Notes: a model not told the origin generated them from the sequence alone. DNA of 64,000 nt from Bryoerythrophyllum caledonicum (GCA_963971425.1 OZ020519.1:2992028-3056027), one strand, 5' to 3'; positions 13,361 to 23,950 are shown, counted from the first letter of the stretch. Numbers and translations are program-made.

Positions 13361-13853
13361 GTTTTCATCATGGACCGATTGCAGAAATGTATATAAATAT
13401 CCTGAAAGGTATAGACAAAAATGTACATTTAAAATTTTTTACAAAAATGTACAAATCAAAATATACAACCGAACCCAGAAAATGGCAGCAAAACATGATT
13501 TACCGCATCTAAGCACTACACCAATTTTCCCTGCTATGATGAGGGGCTTGCATCACCATCCTTGTAAAAGCCAACAGAAACACTACAACTGCGGCGACCT
13601 GCCATTCCGCTCCGTACTGTAGATACTATAGCTTCCTTCAATCCCTTCCGTAATACAAAGATCTCGTTGTGCTCAAAACACTCCGACATCTGCACACATC
13701 ATGGAAACATTCATATTATGTTAAAAATTAAATGAAGAGAACCTTAATCCTAAGCCCTGGTCTTGGTAAACAGACAAATACCACTTGCACTACAGTCACT
13801 ACAGCACAATACACGATCTACACTACAGCACTAAAGTCACTACAGCACTACAA
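13361..13853. other. 3' flank of the unit B gene
   Basis: No gene is supported. One exact GTAGTGCA motif (minus sense, 13786) and several CACTACAGCAC-like variants cluster at 13780-13850 next to the end of the protease exon. Confidence 0.4.
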
Positions 13854-14504
13854 TCATCCAAGTAGCCCATAGAGCAGAATACTTACAGCATCCTCCCAGT
13901 CCCTCTCGTTGGCGGTGGTTTCCTTCAAGTACGAACTCAGTATCACAATGTAGCACGCCACATAGAATCCACACGTCCAATTGTCTGGTTGTTGTGGACA
14001 ATTGGCATGGACCCATGATTGAATAGAGGCCGCCCTCTTCCACTCATGAGTACCCGGTCCATGTCCATTGGCCATGCACCACAACTTCGCCATTGCCTCG
14101 TGGAGACGCTGTGGGCCATAGAAGTTCGGATTCGTGTGATAACCAGAATCAAACTTGAAGAAGCCCTCATCTGATATCACTGCCAAACTCCAGTGCCTGC
14201 ACTCAAATACAGGAATGAACAGCATCTTGTCCTGGAAATTAGCAATGTAAGAGTTGTCCTCATAATACCCACATAGTGCATGTAGTGAAACAGAGCGATC
14301 AGTACGGGCCCTTAGTAACACTGCAAACTCTGACTTGCAGATAAGTGTGCCAGGAGGTATATCACCCTCAAACCACTTAGCAAACCAATCCATCAATGGA
14401 GGACTCAATCCCATCCCAAAAGAATCCATAATCTCCATGTCTCCCTCCAGAGTCAGCCTGATCTTCTCTTCGCCAAAAGAGAAGTCCAAGTACCCTTCTG
14501 TCAC
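13854..14504 (-). CDS. Ulp1-like cysteine protease (peptidase C48) exon
   Basis: This terminal exon of the unit B gene encodes about 216 residues with the full Ulp1 signature. It has His in RHWSLAVI, Asp in FFKFDSG, an upstream Gln in CPQQPDNW and the nucleophile Cys in NWTCGFYV (codon 13971-13973, minus strand). Ulp1-family enzymes process SUMO or related modifiers and remove them from targets. The order His-Asp-Gln-Cys and the spacing match the family. Copy A lost the Gln/Cys part, so this is the only potentially active protease in the pair. Its upstream exons are interrupted (see the entry for 13854-18791), so whether it is expressed is unknown. Confidence 0.8.
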   Translation of the reverse strand: MTEGYLDFSFGEEKIRLTLEGDMEIMDSFGMGLSPPLMDWFAKWFEGDIPPGTLICKSEFAVLLRARTDRSVSLHALCGYYEDNSYIANFQDKMLFIPVFECRHWSLAVISDEGFFKFDSGYHTNPNFYGPQRLHEAMAKLWCMANGHGPGTHEWKRAASIQSWVHANCPQQPDNWTCGFYVACYIVILSSYLKETTANERDWEDAVSILLYGLLG

Positions 14505-16916
14505 ACGGCCACCTTCTAAGGAGATTCAATCCGTTGAGATATTGAGTGAACTGCAATAATAGAAAGCCTTTATTTATATCATGCGCATGTCCAAGTTCAG
14601 GTCAATGCTATAGTGAGCACAATGCTACATGAACTCTACGCACTACAGACTACCTTGGCACCAATTGGCATGATCAAACAACGACGGAAGCAGTGCATAC
14701 TATGCTATTCCTCATGAAGTAACAAACATGGGAATTGTAGGGCTACACTACCTACTAGGTGTGTGGAACTCCTCCGTAGCGGTCCGTGCACTACATCAGC
14801 GCCACCTGCAGCATCCTAGTTGGTAGGGTCCTCCTCGCCTGTGTGATCTTGTTGGCTTGTCAATGCTGCACCTTGGATGTCCCCTTCCACCAAAGCAGTG
14901 GCAGCGCCTTCAAAGGAACCCTCCCCTCCATGATCAAAGTCCAATAGCCGTATGGGAGTAGAGCATATTGTTGATCCCTGACCGAGCCTCAACTGAAGGT
15001 GATATGGAGTCTTATGGTGCCACTGGTTACAACCATCCTCCATAACCACCAGAGCTGGCATCTTGATGTGCTCGTAGAGAAGACGTCTCTCCGTCTCCCC
15101 TGACACTACATCTGGAGAGATATCAATCTGAGTCCAGTCCAATTGTAGTTGAAACCGAGTACCCACAATCTGGGACATCTGAGGAATCTCCAGATGATCC
15201 AAGTTTACAGGACTACTCATCGACCTTGACTCCGGAGAACCTCCATCAGGATATCCAAGAATCTTGAAGGCTAAATCATGTTCCCTACAGTGCAACTCTG
15301 TAAGTGCATCCACGACCTTCTCTACATAGGGTCTTAGATTCTCTGATGGTGGCTCTTGATTCTCCAACCCAAGCATAGCCCAGCCAAGGTCGACGTTTTC
15401 TCGCAAGATACACACCCTTGAAAACACCTGAAACATCCAACCCAACACAATATACATGTGAGCTGCAAACTCATGGAGAACTCAACTGCACTACAGCTAT
15501 GTCATATACTAAGGAAGATGCGCAGTCTACGCAGTAGAAAGCACTTAGGAGACTCAATACAATAACACATTGTAACAAAATAAGTGAGCCAAATGTCGAG
15601 TGTAGCACACCTCCTCACACTGGAGTCGTAGTGCAGCTGGATCCTTGGGAGGGGGGGTGTACCACATTGCCGCCACTTCGAGTTTGTGCTCCTCGATCCA
15701 ATACAGGTCTACAAGGGCACGTCGAGCTACCCTTCGAAGAAAATGTTCTACCTCCTCCACCACAAGATCCTGACGCCACCCTTGGAATCTCATCAATGCA
15801 ACCATGTCGGAGCACGATGTATACGTCGGTTCCCTAGTTTTTTTAAACCTGCATGGGAAATAAACAAAGCCAATGTCAACGAGATCTTGGGCACATATGG
15901 ACAACCGCCGTGACTCCACTCCATCCACAACAATCTCCAGGAGCTTCGCCCTGGTCATACCCTTCACTGGGTGTGCCAGTGGTACACCGCGTCTCTCTGT
16001 CATCTTGGTGTATAATTTTAGAGCACACATTACATGTGGGCACTCTGACTCAAGACTAGACCTGTTAGTCCCTACCTCCTCCCCTAAAATCCGCATGATC
16101 TCATGTAGCTCGCCCTCGGTGTGCTTCCAAGGGCGCTGTGGTCCGGTACCTGGAGGGTCCCTAATAAGTGCCTGATAGAGAGGCGACCACGACCACAGCC
16201 TCTCCTCAGCTGCATAGGCTAGCTCCTCCGACTCCAATTCCTCCAAGGCTTTTTGTATGTGCAAGTCTCGTGCCTCCTGTAGTGCACCATCTACATATAC
16301 CTGGTACTCCCGAAACTGCTGAGTGTAGTGCAAATACAGCTCAAGCTTCCTTAGTTCACTCTCTCTGCCCACCCTATCTTCCGCCGCGGTGTATGGGTTC
16401 TAGCACCTTGTAGCACGGTGTACAAAGGACTAGATATGCTCCTCATTGGAGAACGTGGTGGTTGGACCCTGCACAGCACGAGGAACGGTCTCCAAGCAAC
16501 TCCATTAGTCAACTACCACAAATTGCGTTGCACTACATCAACTCAGTATCCACCGGAGCTTCATTAGTTAGAAAGTTAGTGTCGTGCTTACCACTTTTGC
16601 TAGGCGCCAATGTATCCAGTGACCGAGCGTTGGGAGCACCTTCTCCGACAGTTGCCCATTACGTTCCATGCTGGTTAGCCGCTCCATGCATTCGACGGGC
16701 TGCGTCAGCAACTCCTTCTCCACGACAGGGACATGTCCTTCACTAAGTAGGTAGTATAGGCCCGGTGTGGGCACGGACTCTGGAGAATCACGAAGATCCT
16801 TAACATCCTGGATAGTAAGTAAGGTTGCTTCGCGCTGAGCCTCCCGAAGTACTTCATCGCGTCTCGACCCTGAAATGTGCGATACTGGAGAGCAGTAGGC
16901 GCTGAGTAAATGGAGG

Positions 16917-18277
16917 CACTACAAGAAACCCGTGTTTTTTGTGACAGGGCAACTAACGTGCAATTATGTTTTGTGCAGCATCCGGCACGTCAACGTTGAC
17001 GTCCAAAAAAATCCGTTAGAATTGACATGCAAAAAATATGCCAAAATCTCAAAAAACAGGCCCACGTTTTTTAAAACGTCACAAAAACTTGGGGGTTGAA
17101 GGTGTTAAAAATCTGCCATGTGGCTACCACATCGCGTCCACATCATCGCCACATGGACGGGCAGTGCCACATCCCCAAATTTTTCATCCGGGCCCTTGGT
17201 AATGTGGCCCATGATGTGGCGCATGACGTGGCATACGATTGTGACTAGGCTTGCATACGTGGACCCGCCATTTTATGACGTGGCACCTTTAAAATATAAC
17301 GTGTCACTTTTTAAAATATGACGTGGCATGTCCAATCAGCATAGTTTAATGCAATAATTAATTGTGGACAGTGTAAATTGGGACGTCATTTCTAACACGG
17401 TATATTTTCTGTGACGTTCGCTATGACGTTTTCTGTGACGTTCGTTGAGATGGAGGTCACCAAAAGCAAGCACCAAGTCAGCAAAAGCAAGTGCCATGTC
17501 ACCAAAAAGAAGCGCCATGTCATCAAAAAGTACTGTATCACTTTAAGTTTCAAGGGTAATTCAAATTCATCCAAATAGATGGATGAAAGTGAATCACTCT
17601 TGATTCAAGTGTGATGAGATAGGAGAGAAGGCCTTACATATATATACAATGGGATATACAAGTGGTGACAATCCATATGGGATTTTTGGATTTGTCATGG
17701 TGTTAGCATAAACATTCAAATGTCACAGTAGACGTCCATCCAGACGTCTGTTCCAACATCCTCTTTGCCTACGTGGCAGCTGATTTCAACCTTGCCTACG
17801 TGGCACAAACATTTAAAAAAGAATCCAATTTCTACCTTGCCTACGTGGCTCAAACATGTTTTTTGTGATGTCAGTAAGGACATCCACGTTTTTTGTGATG
17901 TCAGTAACGACATCCACGTTTTTATTTTTGTAGGGGTCAGCCCATCTCCACTGTATTTTAACCGTTGGGCAGTGTTTTACAGGAGGTTGCAGTAACAATC
18001 TCGAAGTTACTCACAGTGAAGCTGAAACCCCCCTGCCGACGTGGCATTGTCACCTTTCTGAGGACGTTGTCTAAAACATGACTATGTTCACTAGGACGTC
18101 TCGCAAAACAAATACGTTTATGCTAACATCTCTGCATTCTTCCGCCAATTTTTCCATGTTTGGTGCAACATCCACCAGAATCCGAGAGCCCAAGGCTCGG
18201 CCCGTTCGCAAAAACATGTTTTGAAAAACACACTTGATCACAGCTAACGTCACAAAAATCACGGGTTTCTTATAGTG
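16917..18277. mobile_element. Non-autonomous CACTA element
   Basis: The ends are CACTACAAGAAACCCGTG at 16917 and, read inward from the right, CACTATAAGAAACCCGTG at 18277. The inverted match continues to 29 bp (16917-16945 / 18249-18277) with two mismatches. The interior is full of ACGTGGCA and TTTTGTGAC-type subterminal words in both orientations and has no transposase. CACTA elements normally leave a 3-bp target duplication. Here the flanks are AGG and TTA, so either the target duplication is lost or one flank was deleted after insertion. It sits within the unit B Ulp1-type gene. Confidence 0.88.
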
Positions 18278-18791
18278 TTATCGTCATTCAGCCTTCTCCA
18301 TTCTTTGCATTGGTTTTGTGGCGATGATAGGATAGTGCATTTTTGTCGGAGAAGTCTTCTTTGCAGTACCTGCACCAGTACCATCTTCTCATGTCCTTCC
18401 CCTCGATATCACGGTAGATGTGATAGCGGCAGTTGTAATGTGCTTCTACTATTAGCTCTTTGTACTCCTGCTCCGTATACAAGCACACACATGGCACACG
18501 TCCTTGAGTTAGGGTGGACCGGTACAGATTCTCTCCTTTCACGCTCGTCCCCTGTACTAATCCCACGGGCCCATTCAGCACTATATCCCACCACTTCTCA
18601 AATCCTAGCTCCGCAATGAGCCTAAGATCCTCGTTCACCAAGATGCTACTACCCGAGTTGTCCCGTTCAAACTTTCCCCCGGTGATCCCAATACCGTACC
18701 CCTCAATCCCTGCTTCGGAAGATGTTCCCACTATGCGCCTATTTGTGCTGCCCTGTCCATCGCTGACCCTTTCTTGACTTGCTTCCTCCAT

Positions 18792-20489
18792 TGTCTCTCT
18801 GACTTTAGCTGTAGCATGTATCTTCCGAGTTTAGATGCCTTACTGCTACCCGGTTGCCATTCCTAGGTCGTTGTTGCTACATGTCCCTGCCAGTCTGAAA
18901 TCAATCACTTAGAACAACCACAAATCCATCCCTACTGTATACTTTCGATTAGCTAATTCTAAGCTTTACATCTTTCCATTGTCTCTAAACCCTTAATCTT
19001 ATTTGAAGTTGAAAGCAATTAAATAAGTAGAAAATCAAATATGCGCTATTCCTAAACGAGGGGAGCACAGGACAACACAATATGCGAGCAAGACACATAA
19101 TATAGTGCTAGCGAAATCCAATGTAACTCTAAATCTTTAATCCAAATACATTCATCTTTTGTGAAACATTACCTTTTCAATGTTTGTTGCCGTGTCCCGA
19201 CGTCTACACCCTTGCAAGTGTACATCCCTTAGACCTAAAACAGGAATCAAACATTCCAGCGTATTAGATAGGAGCAAATGAAACATGTCAATAAAAATTA
19301 ACAATAGGATTCAAGGACAACACGGACATGCGAAACAAACAAAGAGGACCATGTGCGCACCCTAAACAGTACCCCTAAACCCTAATGAACAACAATTACC
19401 GAATTTAATCATCAAGTGTGAAACTTTACCTTACCAATATCTGCTGTGGAATCCAGACTTCTACAGCTTTGCAGGTGTACAAACCCTAAACCCTAAACCC
19501 TAAACTAGATTCAAACTTGCAAACATATTACATACGAGCAAACGAAAAATGCAATAAAAGAAAAACCATACATAACAAGCACAACACACATATGCAAGGA
19601 CTACAAAAACGACCATGTGAGCACCATAAACAGTATTTCGCAATCCTAATCAACCCTAAACAACCAAATACAATCATTTTTTGTGAAACCTTACCTTCTC
19701 AATGTCTGTTGTCAAATCCCGACTTCTACAGCTTTGCACGTGTACTACCTTTAAACCCTAAACCAGATTCAAACATGAAAACATATTACATACCATCAAA
19801 TTAAACATGCGAAAAAAATTTTACTACAAGAGCAAAACATCAGCCTAAACCTAGGAAGACAAACACAACAATGCGAGCACAATAAACAGAACCCTAAACC
19901 CTAAACATAAACACCTCGCACATACAACCACATAAGCTTGAAAAGGTACCTGGAAACCCTAATCAGTAAACAAAAAGACAAGAAAATACAACCATTCCAG
20001 CAGTGACCTAAGCACGAAGAAGAAGCAAGTTCAACTATGTGAGGAAACGAAACTTTACCTGAAAACCCTGAAATGAGTTTGCCGAGAGATCCTTTGTTTC
20101 TTTCCACGCAGCCAGTCCCACGAATTCAACACTCCAGCACAGATCTCTTCGCCTCATGGTCCTGCTCTCTCGGATTGCTCAACGCCCTAAACCCTTAGCA
20201 ACACCTTCTCTATACTTCTCCACCTTCAACCCAGAACCCAACATCGACGACGTCTCCCCCCTTCCATATTGCTACAACGATTGATAGTACCATCAAAATC
20301 CTCTCAATCCTAAAACCCTAACCCCACGCATAACTACCTAAACCTAGACACCATCTTCGTTGCCATCGATGTGCAGTACTAGCAGCACAGTTGGTGACGC
20401 AGCACAAAAATACACTCCTCTCCCCGAACGGAACACAACTCCAAATGCAGCACAACTTGTGATGAATGCCGGATGACAACGACAACCGA
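18792..20489. repeat. Tandem array of about 260-bp units upstream of the unit B gene
   Basis: About three diverged copies occur. Matching anchors (TGTGAAACNTTACC...TCTACANC...TGCANGTGTAC) start near 19160, 19417 and 19681. The units contain AAACCCTAAA words. No gene is supported. The array lies directly 5' of the minus-strand gene starting at 18791 and could be its promoter or a subterminal repeat of the parent element. 20100-20490 has no recognisable gene. Confidence 0.65.
19481..19505 (+). repeat. Interstitial telomere-type repeat
   Basis: There are just over three perfect units of CCCTAAA, the Arabidopsis-type plant telomere repeat, inside the 260-bp array. Shorter AACCCTAAACC pieces lie at 19374, 19753 and 19890. 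Confidence 0.8.
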
Positions 20490-20710
20490 GACCCGTCACA
20501 TCGTGGTTGACCTAAACCGGGCTGGGCGGACGGGGACGGGCCCGCTGGCCATGACCCGGGCTGGGCGGCGGGGCCAGGCCGGGTGGGCCCTCGACAAGGG
20601 TTGACCCAAGGACCCGCTATGGCCTCCACTGGCGACATTTGGCGGGCAGGGATGGGGTGCCCGGATTTCTATAAAACCAGGGTTCGAGGGGGTCCGTAAC
20701 GTGACGCATA

Positions 20711-20868
20711 TCTGACCTGACTTGTGCGTCACAACATTAACATTTCTGGGTTAGTGCAGGAAGGACAGAACCATCACGACTGATTTAATTCACCCACGTG
20801 AAGAGTGCAACAAGCCTGCTAGGATTACATTACATCTCATCCGTTCCCTGACTCAGTTACCAACTATA
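20711..20868 (+). repeat. Duplicated block, copy 1 (empty site for two insertions)
   Basis: This block (CTGACCTGACTTGTGCGTCAC ... GTTACCAACTA in outline) is repeated 300 bp downstream from 21011. It includes uninterrupted GGATTACATTACATC and CATCCGTTCCCTGACTC, which are the pre-insertion states of the two small elements in copy 2. Confidence 0.8.
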
Positions 20869-21128
20869 CATATCGTACTAATTTGGGATGAGCAACTGAC
20901 AGACGAAAAATATATACATATATAATTGCACTTCTAGAAGTTGACCGGACTACCATCAGATGCAATGAGTTCAGCATACTGCTGGTAATAGAGTACTGTA
21001 CCACGTTTTGTCTAACCTGACTTGTGCGTCACATTATAAACATTTCTAGGTTGGCTGCAGGAAGGACAAAACCATCACGACTGGCTTTATTCACCCACGT
21101 GAAGACTGCAACAAGCCTGCTAGGATTA

Positions 21129-21282
21129 AGGTAAGGGTCTCTTGAACCGACCCTGTTTCTTAAACCGTCCCCTCTTGAAATGTACACTGTAGGTACACTG
21201 TAGGTACACTGTAGGTACACTGTAGGTACTCTGAGTTAGAGGACGGTTTAAGAAACAGGGTCGGTTCAAGAGACCCTTACCT
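21129..21282. mobile_element. MITE with perfect inverted arms and 2-bp (TA) target duplication
   Basis: 154 bp, starting AGGTAAGGGTCTCTTGAACC and ending in its reverse complement. The arms match perfectly over about 42 bp. The centre is a tandem array of an 11-bp GTACACTGTAG unit (about four copies). It is flanked by TA on both sides (21127-21128 and 21283-21284), and the empty site in copy 1 has a single TA. This suggests a Tc1/mariner-type mobilised MITE, though the ends do not match the classical Stowaway consensus. Confidence 0.88.
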
Positions 21283-21307
21283 TACATTACATCTCATCCG
21301 TTCCCTG

Positions 21308-21587
21308 GGCGTGGACAGGACATCCCCACGCTCAGACTTACCCGAGGTGGGCCCCCGTCTTAATTGCATGGGCTCATTTTTCTGGCCCTCCCATTTTGGG
21401 GGGGTCAGAGGCTTCTATTGGCTTTTTTTTTTACAAAATGTGGCCTACGGCCCCAATTCAGTCTTCAAGTTTCCTTTTGACTAAATTTAGGGCGTCATTC
21501 AAAAACAAAATATGGGCCAGGTTTTGGCCCCACCACCTCGTCCCCCACCCAGTAAGTCTGAACGTGGAGGGTGTCCTGTCAAATCGC
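21308..21587. mobile_element. Small non-autonomous hAT- or MULE-type element
   Basis: 280 bp between direct copies of GTTCCCTG (21300-21307 and 21588-21595; a ninth base C also matches). The inverted ends share GACAGGACA and TCAGACTTAC over about 35 bp with several mismatches. The empty site is preserved in copy 1 of the surrounding block. An 8-bp duplication favours hAT, 9 bp would favour MULE. Confidence 0.8.
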
Positions 21588-21612
21588 GTTCCCTGACTCA
21601 GTTACCAACTAA

Positions 21613-22130
21613 CCACTGTTGCCATGTGATTAGTGCTGACGTGTCTGAGAATTATAGCCAATAATCGGTGGATGATGTTGTTTTATGATTTTGAGACCAA
21701 TCAATTACTATATCACTATATCACTCAACAATGCTGCTATTCATTCACATGTCACTATTCAATCACAACAAGATCACTATTCAATTACAAAAGTGCCACG
21801 ATCCTCACATTTGCTACCATCTTCCTCTCAAGATTGTTTTGAATTGTTTTAAAACACTTATTGAGCTTTTCAACCATCCAACTTGTCTACAAACAGGGTT
21901 CAAGAGGGCAAACTCAAGTCGGCATGGCCATATGACATTTTCACATGCCACCTGACGTGGCACTTGATGCTAGGCCAATTTTAGGAAATGACAGTAGGTG
22001 GATGGAGATGAAATTGTGCTCAAGTTACCAAGTCCTCTACTAAAACCACCATTAACTTTTGACCTCCACTAAGTTCTTACCACCTCCATTAACCGGCACT
22101 AGATTTGGCTATAACTTGTGGAAGGGGTAA
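21613..22130 (+). repeat. Dispersed repeat family, copy 1
   Basis: CCATGTGATTAGTGCTGACG ... GGCACTTGATGCTAGGCC ... is repeated at about 23951-24420 with roughly 10-15 percent differences and small indels (estimated by eye). It is AT-rich and non-coding. Confidence 0.7.
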
Positions 22131-22748
22131 GTGTACCTATTTTCCCCCTTCTTCATCACAAATTTAAAGTTCAATACTCAGCATCATCTCACTCTACTAA
22201 TATTTATTTATTTTCCTCTTTCTTTATGAAATCAAAGCTTGTCATTGAGTATCAATTTTAAATAATGAAACAAGAATGGAAGAGATTGTAAAAGTATGAA
22301 GTAATTTCAAAGAAGACATGGAATTCTAAAGTTTTGGCTTATCAATTGCTCCACTTTTTATTATTTATGATAAGTATACATTCTTTGAGTCAGATCTGAT
22401 TTCGATGTGGTGAGAAAAATGTACTAATAACATACATGAGCCTTGTTTGTTTTTGAAGTCATCCGTACTAGCTAGACTTTCAAATTTGTACTTGACTTGT
22501 TTAATCAAATTGAAGAAAAATTCCTCATTTATTCAAGTTCTAAATTGGTATATTTCAATGGTCTTGGATTGTACTTATTTCAAATGAAGTTTAGGTACCA
22601 ACTGGCAGTCACATTCTGTTTGCTTACAATGTGAGCAGTCATTGCACCCGTTTTGTTAGAGTTCAAAACCGCATTGTAGATGCTTCCCTGCTACAGACAC
22701 ACGCAGGTTATTCCGGAAGCAACACATTTCACGTGAATTCCTGCTTGT
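22131..22748. other. AT-rich spacer
   Basis: I see no gene, repeat or element boundary here. Confidence 0.4.
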
Positions 22749-23190
22749 TTTAAGATCCCACGTGCAGGCCAGCTCATTTAAGATCCCACGTGCAGGCCAA
22801 CTCGTTTCAGATCCCACGTGCAAGCCAGCTCGTTTCAGATCCCGCGTGCAAGCCAGCTCGTTTCAGATCCCACGTGCAAGCCAACTCGTTTCAGTTTCCA
22901 CGTGCAGGCCAACTCGTTTCATATCCCACGTACAGGCCAGCTCGTTTCATATCCCGCCTGCAGGCCAGCTTGTTTCAGATTCCACATGCAGGCCAACTCG
23001 TTTCCTATCCCACGTGCAGGCGAGCTCGTTTCAGATCCCACGTGCAGGCCAGCTCGTTTCAGATCCCACGTACAGGCCAGCTCGTTTCAGAACCCACGTT
23101 TCGGATCCCACGTGCATGCCAGCTCGTTTCAGAACCCACGTTTCGGATCCCACGTGCATGCCAGCTCGTTTCAGATCCCGCGTACACCTG
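22749..23190 (+). repeat. 28-bp minisatellite containing CACGTG
   Basis: About 15-16 copies of a 28-bp unit of the form GATCCCACGTGCAGGCCAGC plus TCGTTTCA. Most copies keep the palindrome CACGTG. Because 28 is not a multiple of three, all three frames read the same repetitive peptide (QASSFQIPRA-like), so the long open frames here are not evidence for a protein. Towards the right end the unit becomes 20+28 bp through an extra ACCCACGTTTCGG piece. Confidence 0.92.
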
Positions 23191-23735
23191 AAAGTCCACT
23201 TGTTTTTTAAAAACATGGTGGTTTGGTTAACTTTGGGGTTTATTCCATAAATTATGGTTCTTCGTCAACCAACCAACATGCTCCAGGGTTAATCATCTAG
23301 GCACAGTCACCGTCCAAACATAGATGCAAGGTGGCATTGGTGACTCCAAATTACTAATTTGGTTACATTAGCTTGTTCCATGCGCGTGGCCCATAAAATA
23401 TGGAGGGTCAGAACTTTCACCCTGCAAATATTGCCGTATTTAAATCTCACCCTGCTTTGGTGAATAGAGAAAGACACAAGGTCCTTAAAGGATGCTGCAC
23501 CAAGTCTCCTTGTCTAACACAAAGTAGCCACCCTTTAAAACTCAGACTTTTAGGAAAATTCTACGGTTTGGAAGGGTTCTTGGTACCGAATCTAGCGTTG
23601 ACAAATGCGGCTTTGGCAACTGAAGCGCATATGTTACAATCATCCCTCCCATAAGTTATACCTCTCCTAGGTTATAATGCCACTAACTTATAACCTTTGC
23701 TAATAATAACTTCAACTAAGTTCTAACTACAAAAT
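23191..23735. other. Spacer without supported gene
   Basis: An open frame at 23400-23654 has no recognisable domain and no supporting signals. Confidence 0.4.
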
Positions 23736-23942
23736 ATTTTGATGTTTAGTGTTATGGGCAGTAAATGACTTGTAAATGCTATAATTTTTCACTCTTGATG
23801 AATATTTTTACCAACCATGTCCACTATGATCCCCCTCTTTGAGTAGTATAAATTGTTGTGCTCTTAGTAAAAATTTATATCAAAAATAAAAACTTACAGC
23901 ATTTACAAGTCATTTACTGCCCATGACACTAAACATCAAAAT
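23736..23942. repeat. Long inverted repeat (hairpin, MITE-like)
   Basis: Arms 23736-23780 and 23898-23942 (45 bp) are inverted copies with one mismatch, with a 117-bp AT-rich loop. Outside the arms, ACTACA (left) and TGTAGT (right) extend the symmetry weakly. It could be a MITE or the source of a hairpin RNA. Confidence 0.8.
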
Positions 23943-23950
23943 CAGTGTAG

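Larger units (their letters stand above)
13854..18791 (-). pseudogene. Zinc-finger/Ulp1-type gene of unit B, split by a CACTA element
   Basis: Blocks on the minus strand are 18791-~18291, ~16910-16568, 16372-15554, 15457-14816 and 14504-13854. The first block starts at an ATG (18791) and ends in a C2H2-like finger (CRYC, then HRHK). It is followed by the 1361-bp CACTA insertion rather than by the basic region seen in copy A, so about 200 residues are missing as well. Later blocks align in order with copy A, including HPVKGMTRAKLL and SICAQDLVDIGF. The last block is a complete-looking Ulp1 domain, described separately. Unlike unit A, no MULE transposase lies beside this gene. Splicing over the CACTA insertion might still join the parts, but the lost middle argues for a pseudogene at the 5' end. 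Confidence 0.7.
21011..21612 (+). repeat. Duplicated block, copy 2, carrying two inserted elements
   Basis: It is the same block as 20711-20868 but split at two places, by elements at 21129-21282 and 21308-21587. Outside the inserts the two copies align with a few substitutions. Confidence 0.8.

Noticed and set aside
1654..21012. Direct repeats at the two sides as LTRs of one giant retrotransposon
   Set aside because: No TG...CA ends, no primer site, and the contents are DNA-transposon genes.
22749..23190. CRISPR-like array
   Set aside because: Units are contiguous with no unique spacers and the genome is eukaryotic.
22762..23250. Three long overlapping open frames with QASSF-type repeat peptides
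   Set aside because: They are the same 28-bp DNA unit read in three phases; a DNA minisatellite explains all three.
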